From the NCBI RefSeq assembly GCF_042678945.1, contig NZ_JBHTLM010000005.1:62001-126000 (forward strand): a stretch of DNA of 64,000 bases, written 5' to 3'. Within the stretch, counting starts at the first letter, position 1, and each line of letters opens with the position of its first letter. A model generated the notes under the pieces. The model had not been told where the DNA came from. It saw only the letters and a list, made by a program, of their open reading frames with translations, and did not search any database. This document shows positions 15,667-23,219 of the stretch, piece by piece. The DNA comes from Fontibacillus puldeungensis. Lineage in GTDB: Bacteria; Bacillota; Bacilli; Paenibacillales; Paenibacillaceae. Position numbers and translations under genes: made by a program.

Positions 15667-16437
15667 ATGCACATGAATGGACCTGTGAATATTACTCGAC
15701 CCGAAAGACTTCAAACCTGCCACGAAATTGCTTCGAAATTACACGAGGTATACGGAGAAAAAATCCTTGCCATTGGGGTTTACGGCTCTGTTTCCAGAGG
15801 TACTGACGGCCCTTTCTCGGACATTGAGATGTTTTGCGTACTACGTGAATCAAGCGAATCCGTAGATTTTAGCTATGAATGGTCGGCGGGGCCTTGGAAA
15901 GCAGAAGTGAATGTCTGTAGTGCGGACATTCTCCTTGAAACCGCCGCTACGGTTGAAGGAGACTGGCCATTGACGCATGGGCCATTCTTTACCCAACTAA
16001 GCCTGTATGATCCTGAAGGCTTTTTCCTGAAATTAAGTGAAGCTGCCGAATCGCCAATAAAGAAAGATTTCAGGCGGGCAATTCATGAAGTCCTTGTAGG
16101 GGAAATGTACGAGTTTATTGGGAAACTAAGAAATGTTAGTTTAGTTGGCCCTCATACCTACTTGCCATATTTGGCAGTGGAGTTTGCCCAATACGGAGCT
16201 ATGTTAGTCGGGTTACACAACCAAAATCTTTTCTCGACGGGCTCAATGGTTTTACCGGAGGCATTAGAGCTGCCAAGTCGTCCAGAAGGATTCGACAATG
16301 TTGCCCGAATGGTTATGTCTGGAGAGTTAGCAGAACCGGCAAGGATCGTTTCAGCTTGTGAAAATTTCTGGACCGGTCTTGTGAAGTGGGCCGCCGAACA
16401 TGATTACGAAATCAGTACAAAAAGAATCCCATTTTGA
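15667..16437 (+). CDS. Aminoglycoside O-nucleotidyltransferase, ANT(4')-I type
   Basis: 256 residues that follow the kanamycin nucleotidyltransferase ANT(4')-I from end to end: MNGP near the start, AIGVYGSVSRGTDGPFSDIEM (nucleotidyltransferase motif with the metal-binding Asp and Glu), WPLTHGPFF, IGKLRN with its Lys, GAMLVGLH, and the C-terminal SKRIPF-like ending TKRIPF. The enzyme adds AMP to the 4' hydroxyl of kanamycin, tobramycin or amikacin, giving resistance. An AGGGAG site lies 10 bp before the ATG at 15667; the family start fits the ATG two codons later. It has no mobile-element flank, so it may be an intrinsic chromosomal gene. Confidence 0.92.
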   Translation: MHMNGPVNITRPERLQTCHEIASKLHEVYGEKILAIGVYGSVSRGTDGPFSDIEMFCVLRESSESVDFSYEWSAGPWKAEVNVCSADILLETAATVEGDWPLTHGPFFTQLSLYDPEGFFLKLSEAAESPIKKDFRRAIHEVLVGEMYEFIGKLRNVSLVGPHTYLPYLAVEFAQYGAMLVGLHNQNLFSTGSMVLPEALELPSRPEGFDNVARMVMSGELAEPARIVSACENFWTGLVKWAAEHDYEISTKRIPF

Positions 16438-16471
16438 CACATACTATAAAAAATCATGATTTTAAGAAGTC

Positions 16472-16498
16472 AAAGACCCCTTTCGACGAGGGGTCTTT
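16472..16498. terminator. Bidirectional terminator between ANT(4') and cysK
   Basis: A 10-bp perfect stem (AAAGACCCCT / AGGGGTCTTT) with a 7-nt loop, T-rich on both strands, between convergent genes. Confidence 0.85.
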
Positions 16499-16549
16499 AC
16501 TTTTTGGAGTTTACTTCTGAATAGAAAAAAGCCAGTTGATATGACTCTT

Positions 16550-17482
16550 TTAAAAAAGGTCCGTTGATAAATACCGTTCCCCAGTATCCGGAAGTAACAC
16601 GACAATCTTTTTGTTGTGGTTTTCCGGTCTTCTTGCGATTTGGAGTGCGGCAAATACCGCTGCGCCTGAAGATATGCCTACAACCAAACCTTCGCTCCGG
16701 GCTAATTGTCTGGCCGTATCATACGCCTCCTCATTTCTTACCTGGAGGATCTCATCGACAACGTCTCTTTTAAAATTATCCGGAACGAACCCGGCGCCAA
16801 TGCCTTGAATTTTATGTGCTCCCTTTTTCCCTCCCGATAATACAGGAGAATCATACGGCTCAACCGCAATGATTTTTACAGATGGATTTCTTTGTTTAAG
16901 TCCTTCACCTACGCCGGAAATGGTACCGCCCGTACCCACCCCAGCAATAAAGATATCCACCTGGCCATCGGTATCTCTCCAAATCTCATCGGCCGTAGTC
17001 GTTTTATGGATTTCAGGATTGGCTGGATTTTTAAATTGTTGAGGTATAAACGAATTAGGAGTTTCTGCTGCTAATTCCTCAGCTTTCTTGATCGCACCAG
17101 CCATACCTTCATTGGCCGGGGTGAGTACTAATTCGGCTCCAAGTGCAAGCATGAGTTTTCTCCGTTCAATACTAAAGCTCTCGGGTAAAGCAATGATTAA
17201 TTTATACCCTAAAGCTGCCGCTGCAAATGCGAGACCAACCCCCGTATTACCGCTTGTCGGTTCAATAATTACGGTATCTTGGTTTATAACCCCGCGCTCT
17301 TCTGCATCCTTAATCATGGCAAAGCCAATTCTATCTTTTACGCTGCCGGCTGGGTTAAAATACTCTAATTTGGCAATGATCTCCGCGGGGACTTGATTCT
17401 TTTCAATAAAGTTTGAGAGTAATAACAAGGGTGTATTCCCAATAAGCTCCGTTAAATTTCTGAAAATTCTACTCACTTTCAT
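16550..17482 (-). CDS. cysK: Cysteine synthase (O-acetylserine sulfhydrylase)
   Basis: 310 residues, typical of CysK. The PLP lysine lies in NPAGSVKDRIG (near 45); PTSGNTGVGLA is the substrate loop; GVGTGGTISGVGEGL binds the PLP phosphate; GISSGAA is the conserved C-terminal Ser loop. It makes cysteine from O-acetylserine and sulfide in the cytoplasm. It is a single gene with GGAGGG before the ATG. An adjacent serine acetyltransferase is absent, so this could be one of several paralogs. I saw no clear S-box or CymR-type site upstream. Confidence 0.96.
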   Translation of the reverse strand: MKVSRIFRNLTELIGNTPLLLLSNFIEKNQVPAEIIAKLEYFNPAGSVKDRIGFAMIKDAEERGVINQDTVIIEPTSGNTGVGLAFAAAALGYKLIIALPESFSIERRKLMLALGAELVLTPANEGMAGAIKKAEELAAETPNSFIPQQFKNPANPEIHKTTTADEIWRDTDGQVDIFIAGVGTGGTISGVGEGLKQRNPSVKIIAVEPYDSPVLSGGKKGAHKIQGIGAGFVPDNFKRDVVDEILQVRNEEAYDTARQLARSEGLVVGISSGAAVFAALQIARRPENHNKKIVVLLPDTGERYLSTDLF

Positions 17483-17604
17483 CCCTCCGATTCATTAAAT
17501 CCGACTAAGTTAATCGGCTTTCTATCACAACAATACTACTTATGATAGATAAATACAAATCAAAAGGAAAAAAGATTGGAAATTGCATGGCGAGCTACGA
17601 AAAA

Positions 17605-17630
17605 ATGGCCCCCCTTTAAAGGACGGCCAT
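17605..17630 (-). terminator. Terminator of the TMEM175-family gene
   Basis: On the - strand, ATGGCC pairs with GGCCAT around an inner CCTTTAAAGG, followed by a T-run, 25 bp after the stop. Confidence 0.75.
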
Positions 17631-17654
17631 AGATGATTTTGATTCTATTGCTAG

Positions 17655-18245
17655 TTATGACTTGTTTCTTAACACACGCTCAATCCGCCGATCGGGCACG
17701 AACCAGATCACAGCAACCAGCACGAAGATTAAGCAGGAAACCCATGAATTGAGATATGCCACGATGATAGAAATCAGATAGAGCAACATGGAAAGCTTGC
17801 CTTTGACGTCCCTGCCCATGACGACCACAAAGTCTGAATCGGAGGAATGCTGTTTTAGAATTTCGTACTGCAGCCGCATATACGAAACAGCCGCTAACAA
17901 CAACACGATACCGTATAACGCCGCAGGCGTCGCGGAGAAGTTGCTTTCTCCGATCCAAGCCGTAGAAAATGGGATCAGAGATAGCGAGAATAGCAATAAC
18001 AAATTTATCCACATCAGTTTTCCATTTATGGTACGAACCGTGTGAAGAAGATGATGATGGTTATTCCAATAGATCCCAACATACACAAAGCTGACCGCAT
18101 AGCTGAGGAACTTGGGCACCAGGCCAACCAACGAACTCCAGCTATGGCCCTCTGGAACTTTCAATTCCAGCACCATAATGGTAATGATAATGGCAAGAAC
18201 GCCATCGCTGAACGCTTCCATACGATTCGCCTTCAACACATTCAT
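17655..18245 (-). CDS. TMEM175-family (DUF1211) potassium channel-like protein
   Basis: 196 residues with six hydrophobic segments. The first helix holds RMEAFSDGVLAI, the FSDG signature of bacterial TMEM175 channels. The bacterial proteins have one six-helix repeat and form tetrameric K+-permeable channels without a selectivity filter. A GGAATG site precedes the ATG. It is a single gene with its own terminator; no link to the neighbours can be seen. Confidence 0.9.
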   Translation of the reverse strand: MNVLKANRMEAFSDGVLAIIITIMVLELKVPEGHSWSSLVGLVPKFLSYAVSFVYVGIYWNNHHHLLHTVRTINGKLMWINLLLLFSLSLIPFSTAWIGESNFSATPAALYGIVLLLAAVSYMRLQYEILKQHSSDSDFVVVMGRDVKGKLSMLLYLISIIVAYLNSWVSCLIFVLVAVIWFVPDRRIERVLRNKS

Positions 18246-18343
18246 TCCTTTCTTGGAAGGATTTTGGAATGTGTAGCTTTCGACGTAAGTTGTGAAATCC
18301 CTTCTTCTACAGCATAAGTTTCTTAGGTAAACGTCAATCTGAT

Positions 18344-19753
18344 TTAATGAATAACCGGGGGCGGGGCATCAACTGATTGTTGCTTCTGCACGGGTACTTT
18401 GCTGCTTGCTTCCTTTTTTCTGCGATTCACCGAATACAAGGCAAATAATAGAATGAACCATAGAGGTGTCAGCAATAGGGCAGGACGTGTGTCTTTCGCA
18501 AAAAGCATAATGATCAGAATGATAGCAAACAACGCCAGGACAACATAATTAACGAAAGGTGTAAATGGTGCTTTGAATTTAGACGTTGCATGTAATTCCG
18601 GCTTTGTTTTCTTATACCGTAAATGGCAAACCAGAACGATACCCCAAACCCAAATGAAACAAATGGCGCTAATGGTGGTCACGATCCCAAAAGCCTGCTC
18701 CGGAATAAGCTTACTCAACAGAGCTCCCACGGACAGAACAATCGTCGAGATCAATAACGCATTACTTGGTACATGATTTTTGTTCAGCTTTGCAAAGCTG
18801 GATGGGGCCTGATCATTTTTTCCTAAATTATAGAGAATTCGGCTCGTTGAAAACATCCCGCTGTTACAAGCAGATGCGGCGGAGGTTAATACGACAAAGT
18901 TAATAATGCCCGCAGCAATTGGAATCCCGACTAAACTAAACGTTTTAACAAAAGGACTTTCTGATGCACTCAGCCCGGTCCATGGGTTAATGCATAACAG
19001 CGCGATAATTGCACCCACGTAGAAGAATAGGATTCTTAAAGGAATTTTATTAATCGCCGAGGGGATATTTTTTTCCGGATTGGATGTTTCCGCTGCCGAT
19101 ACACCGACCAACTCCACACCGACAAAGGCAAACACAACCATTTGGAAGGAAAGCAGGAAGCCTGAAATGCCGTTAGGAAATAGTCCGCCATGCCCCCAAA
19201 TATTTTTAAGCGTAACCGCTCCGGCATCTGTCTTGAATCCAATCACCAGCAAAACAACCCCAATAGCGATCAAGGCAAGAATGGTCACTACCTTAATTAA
19301 AGCAAACCAGAATTCCAGTTCCCCAAAATTCTTTACGGTTAAGAGATTGAGTCCCAATAAGACGACTAAGCAGACGATGGCGGGTACCCACTGCGGGATA
19401 TCAAACCAATACTGCACGTAAACCCCCACTGCAATAACGTCGGCCATCGCCGTCATAATCCAGCAAAACCAATAGGTCCATCCGGTTACGAATGCGGCCC
19501 GCGGTCCAAGATAGTCTTCGGCAATATCTGTAAAGGATTGATAACCTGCTTTAGATAGCAGAAGTTCTCCAAGCGCTCTCATCACGAAAAAAACGGCGAT
19601 CCCTATAATTAAATAAGCGAAGATGATGGATGGTCCTGCCTGTTGTATAGCTTTCCCTGATCCTAAAAATAGTCCGGTACCAATGGTACCTCCAATCGCT
19701 ATAAGCTGAACATGCCGATTTTCTAACTCCCTCTTTAACTCTTGTTGTGCCAA
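18344..19753 (-). CDS. APC-family amino acid permease under glycine riboswitch control
   Basis: 469 residues with 12 hydrophobic segments and the amino acid-polyamine-organocation signature: IGGTIGTGLFLGSG in TM1 and the E-rich loop GELLLSKAGYQSFTDIAEDYLGP. Among APC transporters it looks nearest to the CycA/AnsP-type amino acid permeases. The riboswitch in its leader suggests glycine (or alanine/D-serine along with it) as substrate. The start is a TTG at 19753 behind GGGGGAG. It is a single gene whose leader contains a riboswitch aptamer and a perfect terminator. Confidence 0.92.
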   Translation of the reverse strand: MAQQELKRELENRHVQLIAIGGTIGTGLFLGSGKAIQQAGPSIIFAYLIIGIAVFFVMRALGELLLSKAGYQSFTDIAEDYLGPRAAFVTGWTYWFCWIMTAMADVIAVGVYVQYWFDIPQWVPAIVCLVVLLGLNLLTVKNFGELEFWFALIKVVTILALIAIGVVLLVIGFKTDAGAVTLKNIWGHGGLFPNGISGFLLSFQMVVFAFVGVELVGVSAAETSNPEKNIPSAINKIPLRILFFYVGAIIALLCINPWTGLSASESPFVKTFSLVGIPIAAGIINFVVLTSAASACNSGMFSTSRILYNLGKNDQAPSSFAKLNKNHVPSNALLISTIVLSVGALLSKLIPEQAFGIVTTISAICFIWVWGIVLVCHLRYKKTKPELHATSKFKAPFTPFVNYVVLALFAIILIIMLFAKDTRPALLLTPLWFILLFALYSVNRRKKEASSKVPVQKQQSVDAPPPVIH

Positions 19754-19823
19754 GCCTAGCTCCCCCTTAAATCATTTAATTTTTCATGTGAAACAATGAA
19801 CTTAATAAAAGCCAATAAAAAAA

Positions 19824-19846
19824 GAGATTGGATGCGCTCCAATCTC
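19824..19846 (-). terminator. Riboswitch-controlled terminator in the permease leader
   Basis: On the - strand, GAGATTGGA pairs perfectly with TCCAATCTC around a 5-nt loop, followed by seven T. It sits between the glycine aptamer and the permease start, so it is the expression platform. Confidence 0.85.
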
Positions 19847-19917
19847 CTGGTCATAAAGAATAATAAATAATAAATGGTATTCTAACGATTGCCAGAATAG
19901 CAAATAAATTATTCAGT

Positions 19918-20000
19918 ACCCTCCTGTCCTTTTGCCTGAGATTGTGAACCCTTCGGCGCCGCGATTTTCCCGCGGTCTCTCCAGAAGCTGCTCCTGCTAT
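19918..20000 (-). promoter_or_regulatory. Glycine riboswitch aptamer (gcvT motif)
   Basis: Read on the - strand, the leader holds the hallmark pieces in order: CTGGAGAGACC, then GCGCCGAAGG, then CTCAGGCAAAAGGACAG. These are the conserved core of the glycine riboswitch. Only one aptamer is evident, so it looks like a singlet form in which neighbouring sequence replaces the second aptamer. The stem-loop terminator at 19824-19846 follows by about 70 bp, which indicates transcriptional control of the amino acid permease. Whether glycine turns the gene on or off cannot be read from the sequence. Confidence 0.9.
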
Positions 20001-20115
20001 AGTGTGATCCATAGCGATCATAGCTGCTAAGTATTAAGTTTTGATTGGTGATCAACTTTCAATTTTTTTCAATACTAATCCTAGTTAAATGTTTTGTCAA
20101 CGACAATTAATTCCA

Positions 20116-20256
20116 CTAAGCTCGAAGCTCGCCGAAGTAATTCTGGTATGGGCTAACCCTTGCCAGCACCTCGTCTACCTTGTGCATACGTTCCTCCAGG
20201 CTTCCCCGGAGCGTTATATAGGGAATCCGCCGCTCTTTCAAACCCGCAATAATTTG
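20116..20256 (-). pseudogene. C-terminal relic of an AAA/P-loop ATPase
   Basis: A 46-codon stretch, closed upstream by an in-frame TAG, reads IIAGLKERRIPYITLRGSLEERMHKV... and ends at a TAG. It looks like the last part of a P-loop kinase/ATPase of a kind common in this group, with the usual 'lle-Pro-Tyr-Thr-Leu-Arg-Gly-Ser' end. No start, Walker motif or upstream coding signal is present. It lies between the riboswitch and helD and is a decayed remnant. The family assignment is weaker than the fact of a coding-like frame. Confidence 0.5.
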
Positions 20257-20294
20257 CTACTGGTTGTCTGCCTATAGCACAGCGCCTTAATGAC

Positions 20295-22724
20295 TCACTG
20301 TCTTACCTCATACAAAGACGTATCCAACACCTCAATGAATCGCGTCCATTCTCCTGTTGCGTATAGCAGCAGCCGATGCATCGCACGCGTGCATGCCGTA
20401 TAAAAGAGTTTGCGCTCACTTTCCCGATGATACATCCGAGAAGAAGCATCATAGATCAGAACGGCGTCGAATTCAACGCCCTTCGCGAGATACGCGGGAA
20501 TGACCAGCGTCCCCTTCTCGAAGGTAGGCGTCTGTTTCGTAACAAGCCGCAAGGGAGGGCATCCCTGTGCGATCAAGAGGTCGTAGGCTTCGCTGCTTTC
20601 GGCGGCCGTTTTCGTGATGACGGCGATGGAGGCATAGCCTGCCGCTTGCAGAGCCGCGAGATCCTCTGCGATTCGCGCTACCAGCTGCTCATCACTGCCC
20701 GCCTTGGAGAGGAGCGGCTTCTTCCCGCTTCTTTCGAAGGGCACGATCTCCTTGCCGCCTGGCAGGAGCGACTTCGTAAACTCCACGATCTCGCGGGTCG
20801 ATCGATAACTGCGGACAAGACGAATCAGTCTGGTGTCCGACTCGCCGTAAAGCCGGATGAGCGGCGAATCAGCCCCGTATAGCTCCGTAGCCTGCGTGAA
20901 GATGGCCTGCCCGAAATCGCCGAGTACTGTCATACGCGCTCGAGGGAACAGCTTTTTCAGAAATTCATATTGAAACATCGAATAGTCCTGACCCTCATCG
21001 ATGAAGATATGCCGCACCTCCGTATTCGTCCGAACGCCCTCGATGAGCTCTTTTAAATACAAGAAAGGTGTCGCATCCTCATAAAATAGTTCAAGCTGGC
21101 CTAGCTTACCTTTGGTTTGCTCGCAAATGTCCGGCCAATGCTCCGGAACCTCGGTTTCCTTCGTCATTGCCACATAATCGTCCTTATTGCCGAACAGCTG
21201 GGCGTACAGTCCAACCATATCCAGGAACAACATCTTCTTCACGCTTCGCTTGAGCGGCTTAAAATGTTCCCTCACGATCATACGGCGCAGCAGTTCTTCT
21301 TCCCGTTCTGCATAATCGAAGTCGCCTTCGTCCCGCCGGCTCTTGCCCTGCAGGAGCTCTTGAACCTCTTCATATTGTTCGGCGAAGTCAAAGACACCTC
21401 TCTCCTTGTGCAGCTCTTTATAGGCGGCAGCATACTGCTCCTTGTCGAGGTAATTCATCTCCTCCTGCACCCAGACCTCCTCCCGCTCCTTGCGCTCCAG
21501 CCGGGCCACTTCCTTTAGCAGCCACTCTTGCAGCATGGCCACGCGATTGGCCAAACGGATCGAACGGTCATAACCGTAAAACTGGGCTTCCATTTGTTGT
21601 ACAGTGATCAAATCGCGGTCCCGAAAGCGGATGCTGTTAAATCGCATGCCCTCCTGTCCTAACCACTCCGCATAATTCCGAAGAGCTTGAAGAAACGCTA
21701 CGGATGCTTTATATTCAATCCCATTCAACCGGGCTTCATACTCTCGCGTGGATTGTTCTGTCAGCACGTATTCGATTTGATCGAACGGGTCCTCCGGGCG
21801 AAGTGCCGTTCCAAGCCCGTACTCAAGATATTCCTGAAAGGTCGTCTGCTGCATATTTTCCTCACCGAGCTCGGGAAGAACGGTGGATACATAGCTGTTG
21901 AACATCGGATTCGGCGAGAAAAGAACGATTTGGTCAGCCTTGAGCCGCTCCCGGTGTTTGTACAGCAAGTACGCCACCCGCTGCAGCGCCGCAGAGGTCT
22001 TCCCGCTGCCGGCCGCCCCTTGTACAATGAGCATCCGGCTGTTGTCATCGCGAATAATGGCATTTTGCTCTTTTTGGATGGTCGCCACGATGCTCTTCAT
22101 CTGAGAGTCCCCACCCCTGCCGAGCACCTGCTGCAGCAATTCGTCGCCGATCGTTAAGCTCGTGTCAAACACGTTTTGAAGCTCGCCCTCACGGATCTGG
22201 TATTGTCGTTTCAACTCCATCGTCCCTGAAACGCGTCCACCCGGCGTATCATACACGGCTGCTCCCGGAGAATAGTCGTAGTACATGCTCGCAATAGGCG
22301 TCCGCCAGTCATAAATGAGAAAATTCATGCCATCCGAGTCAACGAAAGAAGATACGCCGATGTAAACCTGCTCGCTGAACCCCAGACCATCCTCAAGGAA
22401 GTCGATACGCCCGAAATAGGGGGACTGTAGCAGGCGGTTCATGCTTTTCCATTGCTGCATACGCAGCCGATAGCTGCGCTCCCGTTCCGACAGCAAGGCC
22501 TCTTGCTGCTTAATACTGTAGAAGGTCTCCTCAAAATCCTCGTCAGTGCTCGTGTTAACGGTCACTTCTTCCCAGAATCGCTTACGGATATCCCCCGCCT
22601 GATTCCGCAGTCCGTCCACCTCCGGCTCGAGCTCGGCGATTCTCGCTTGCAGCTTCTCTATCACCTGATCCAGCCGCTCCTGTTCTTGCTTCCAATCCTT
22701 CTCGTTGATCATTTTCCTGAACAC
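20295..22724 (-). CDS. helD: HelD-type UvrD-like helicase / RNA polymerase recycling factor
   Basis: 809 residues. After an N-terminal coiled coil (about 5-60) that in HelD reaches into the secondary channel of RNA polymerase, the superfamily 1 ATPase core begins with Walker A GAAGSGKTSAALQR near 235. Later motifs include FIDEGQDYS (Walker B) near 590, VRSYRSTREIVEF and a C-terminal 'CTRAMHRLLL' box. HelD of Bacillus frees stalled RNA polymerase from DNA and helps recycle it; some relatives give rifamycin tolerance. It is transcribed alone; the ATG at 22712 four codons in is a possible alternative start. Confidence 0.9.
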   Translation of the reverse strand: MFRKMINEKDWKQEQERLDQVIEKLQARIAELEPEVDGLRNQAGDIRKRFWEEVTVNTSTDEDFEETFYSIKQQEALLSERERSYRLRMQQWKSMNRLLQSPYFGRIDFLEDGLGFSEQVYIGVSSFVDSDGMNFLIYDWRTPIASMYYDYSPGAAVYDTPGGRVSGTMELKRQYQIREGELQNVFDTSLTIGDELLQQVLGRGGDSQMKSIVATIQKEQNAIIRDDNSRMLIVQGAAGSGKTSAALQRVAYLLYKHRERLKADQIVLFSPNPMFNSYVSTVLPELGEENMQQTTFQEYLEYGLGTALRPEDPFDQIEYVLTEQSTREYEARLNGIEYKASVAFLQALRNYAEWLGQEGMRFNSIRFRDRDLITVQQMEAQFYGYDRSIRLANRVAMLQEWLLKEVARLERKEREEVWVQEEMNYLDKEQYAAAYKELHKERGVFDFAEQYEEVQELLQGKSRRDEGDFDYAEREEELLRRMIVREHFKPLKRSVKKMLFLDMVGLYAQLFGNKDDYVAMTKETEVPEHWPDICEQTKGKLGQLELFYEDATPFLYLKELIEGVRTNTEVRHIFIDEGQDYSMFQYEFLKKLFPRARMTVLGDFGQAIFTQATELYGADSPLIRLYGESDTRLIRLVRSYRSTREIVEFTKSLLPGGKEIVPFERSGKKPLLSKAGSDEQLVARIAEDLAALQAAGYASIAVITKTAAESSEAYDLLIAQGCPPLRLVTKQTPTFEKGTLVIPAYLAKGVEFDAVLIYDASSRMYHRESERKLFYTACTRAMHRLLLYATGEWTRFIEVLDTSLYEVRQ

Positions 22725-22897
22725 GCTCCATCCCGTTAAATTCTGAAGAAAAATGAACGTTTGACAAATCGCAATGCCATGTGGTATGATTATAGTGAAG
22801 ATAAGATAGGTAAATTATAACATTTTCCAAAAAATCACGGTGGTTTTCTAATAATACCACAATGTTTCTTTATGCGCAATTTTTTTTAATGGCAATT

Positions 22898-22921
22898 AAA
22901 CCCGGCCAATTGGCCGGGTTT
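22898..22921. terminator. Perfect palindromic terminator
   Basis: AAACCCGGCCAA and its exact complement form a 24-bp palindrome followed by TTATTTTAT on the + side. It lies 16 bp below the stop of the small - strand ORF and is also usable in the + direction. Confidence 0.7.
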
Positions 22922-22937
22922 TTATTTTATATGCTGT

Positions 22938-23219
22938 TTATGATTTACGCTTCAATGGCTTATACCACACTTTGGGCCACTCATGCTCCTTGCCCGCCGT
23001 CTTTTCGAGCAATCGCTTATCAACGGAAGGATTCCTCCGGTTCAGCGTACTTCGTTCCACCAGGCTCAACTTGGGCTGATAGGAAATTTCGGAACTTGCA
23101 TATTCCTGCCCTAGTATTTTGTCGTAGGTATTCTGTAAGAGCATTTCTTTCTCGTATGGGGTATTCGCATTTAAATCCGGTTTGGATAAGAGAATGGTAG
23201 TCAGGTTAGGTCTGCACAT
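22938..23219 (-). CDS. Small basic protein, unrecognised
   Basis: An ORF of up to 93 residues lies downstream of the GGDEF gene and overlaps its last codons by 19 bp in another frame. It is rich in Lys, Arg and Glu, contains LLQNTYDKILGQEYASS and RNPSVDKRLLEKTAGKEHEWPKVWYKP, and ends KRKS. There is no membrane segment and no signal peptide. I see no ribosome site before the ATG at 23219; a later start is possible. The protein-like composition and the terminator 16 bp after the stop favour a real gene co-transcribed with the cyclase. I do not recognise the family. Confidence 0.45.
   Translation of the reverse strand: MCRPNLTTILLSKPDLNANTPYEKEMLLQNTYDKILGQEYASSEISYQPKLSLVERSTLNRRNPSVDKRLLEKTAGKEHEWPKVWYKPLKRKS

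Noticed and set aside
22862..23200. A 112-residue ORF on the + strand below helD
   Set aside because: It begins in a palindromic terminator and runs antisense to the small basic ORF; its composition is not protein-like.
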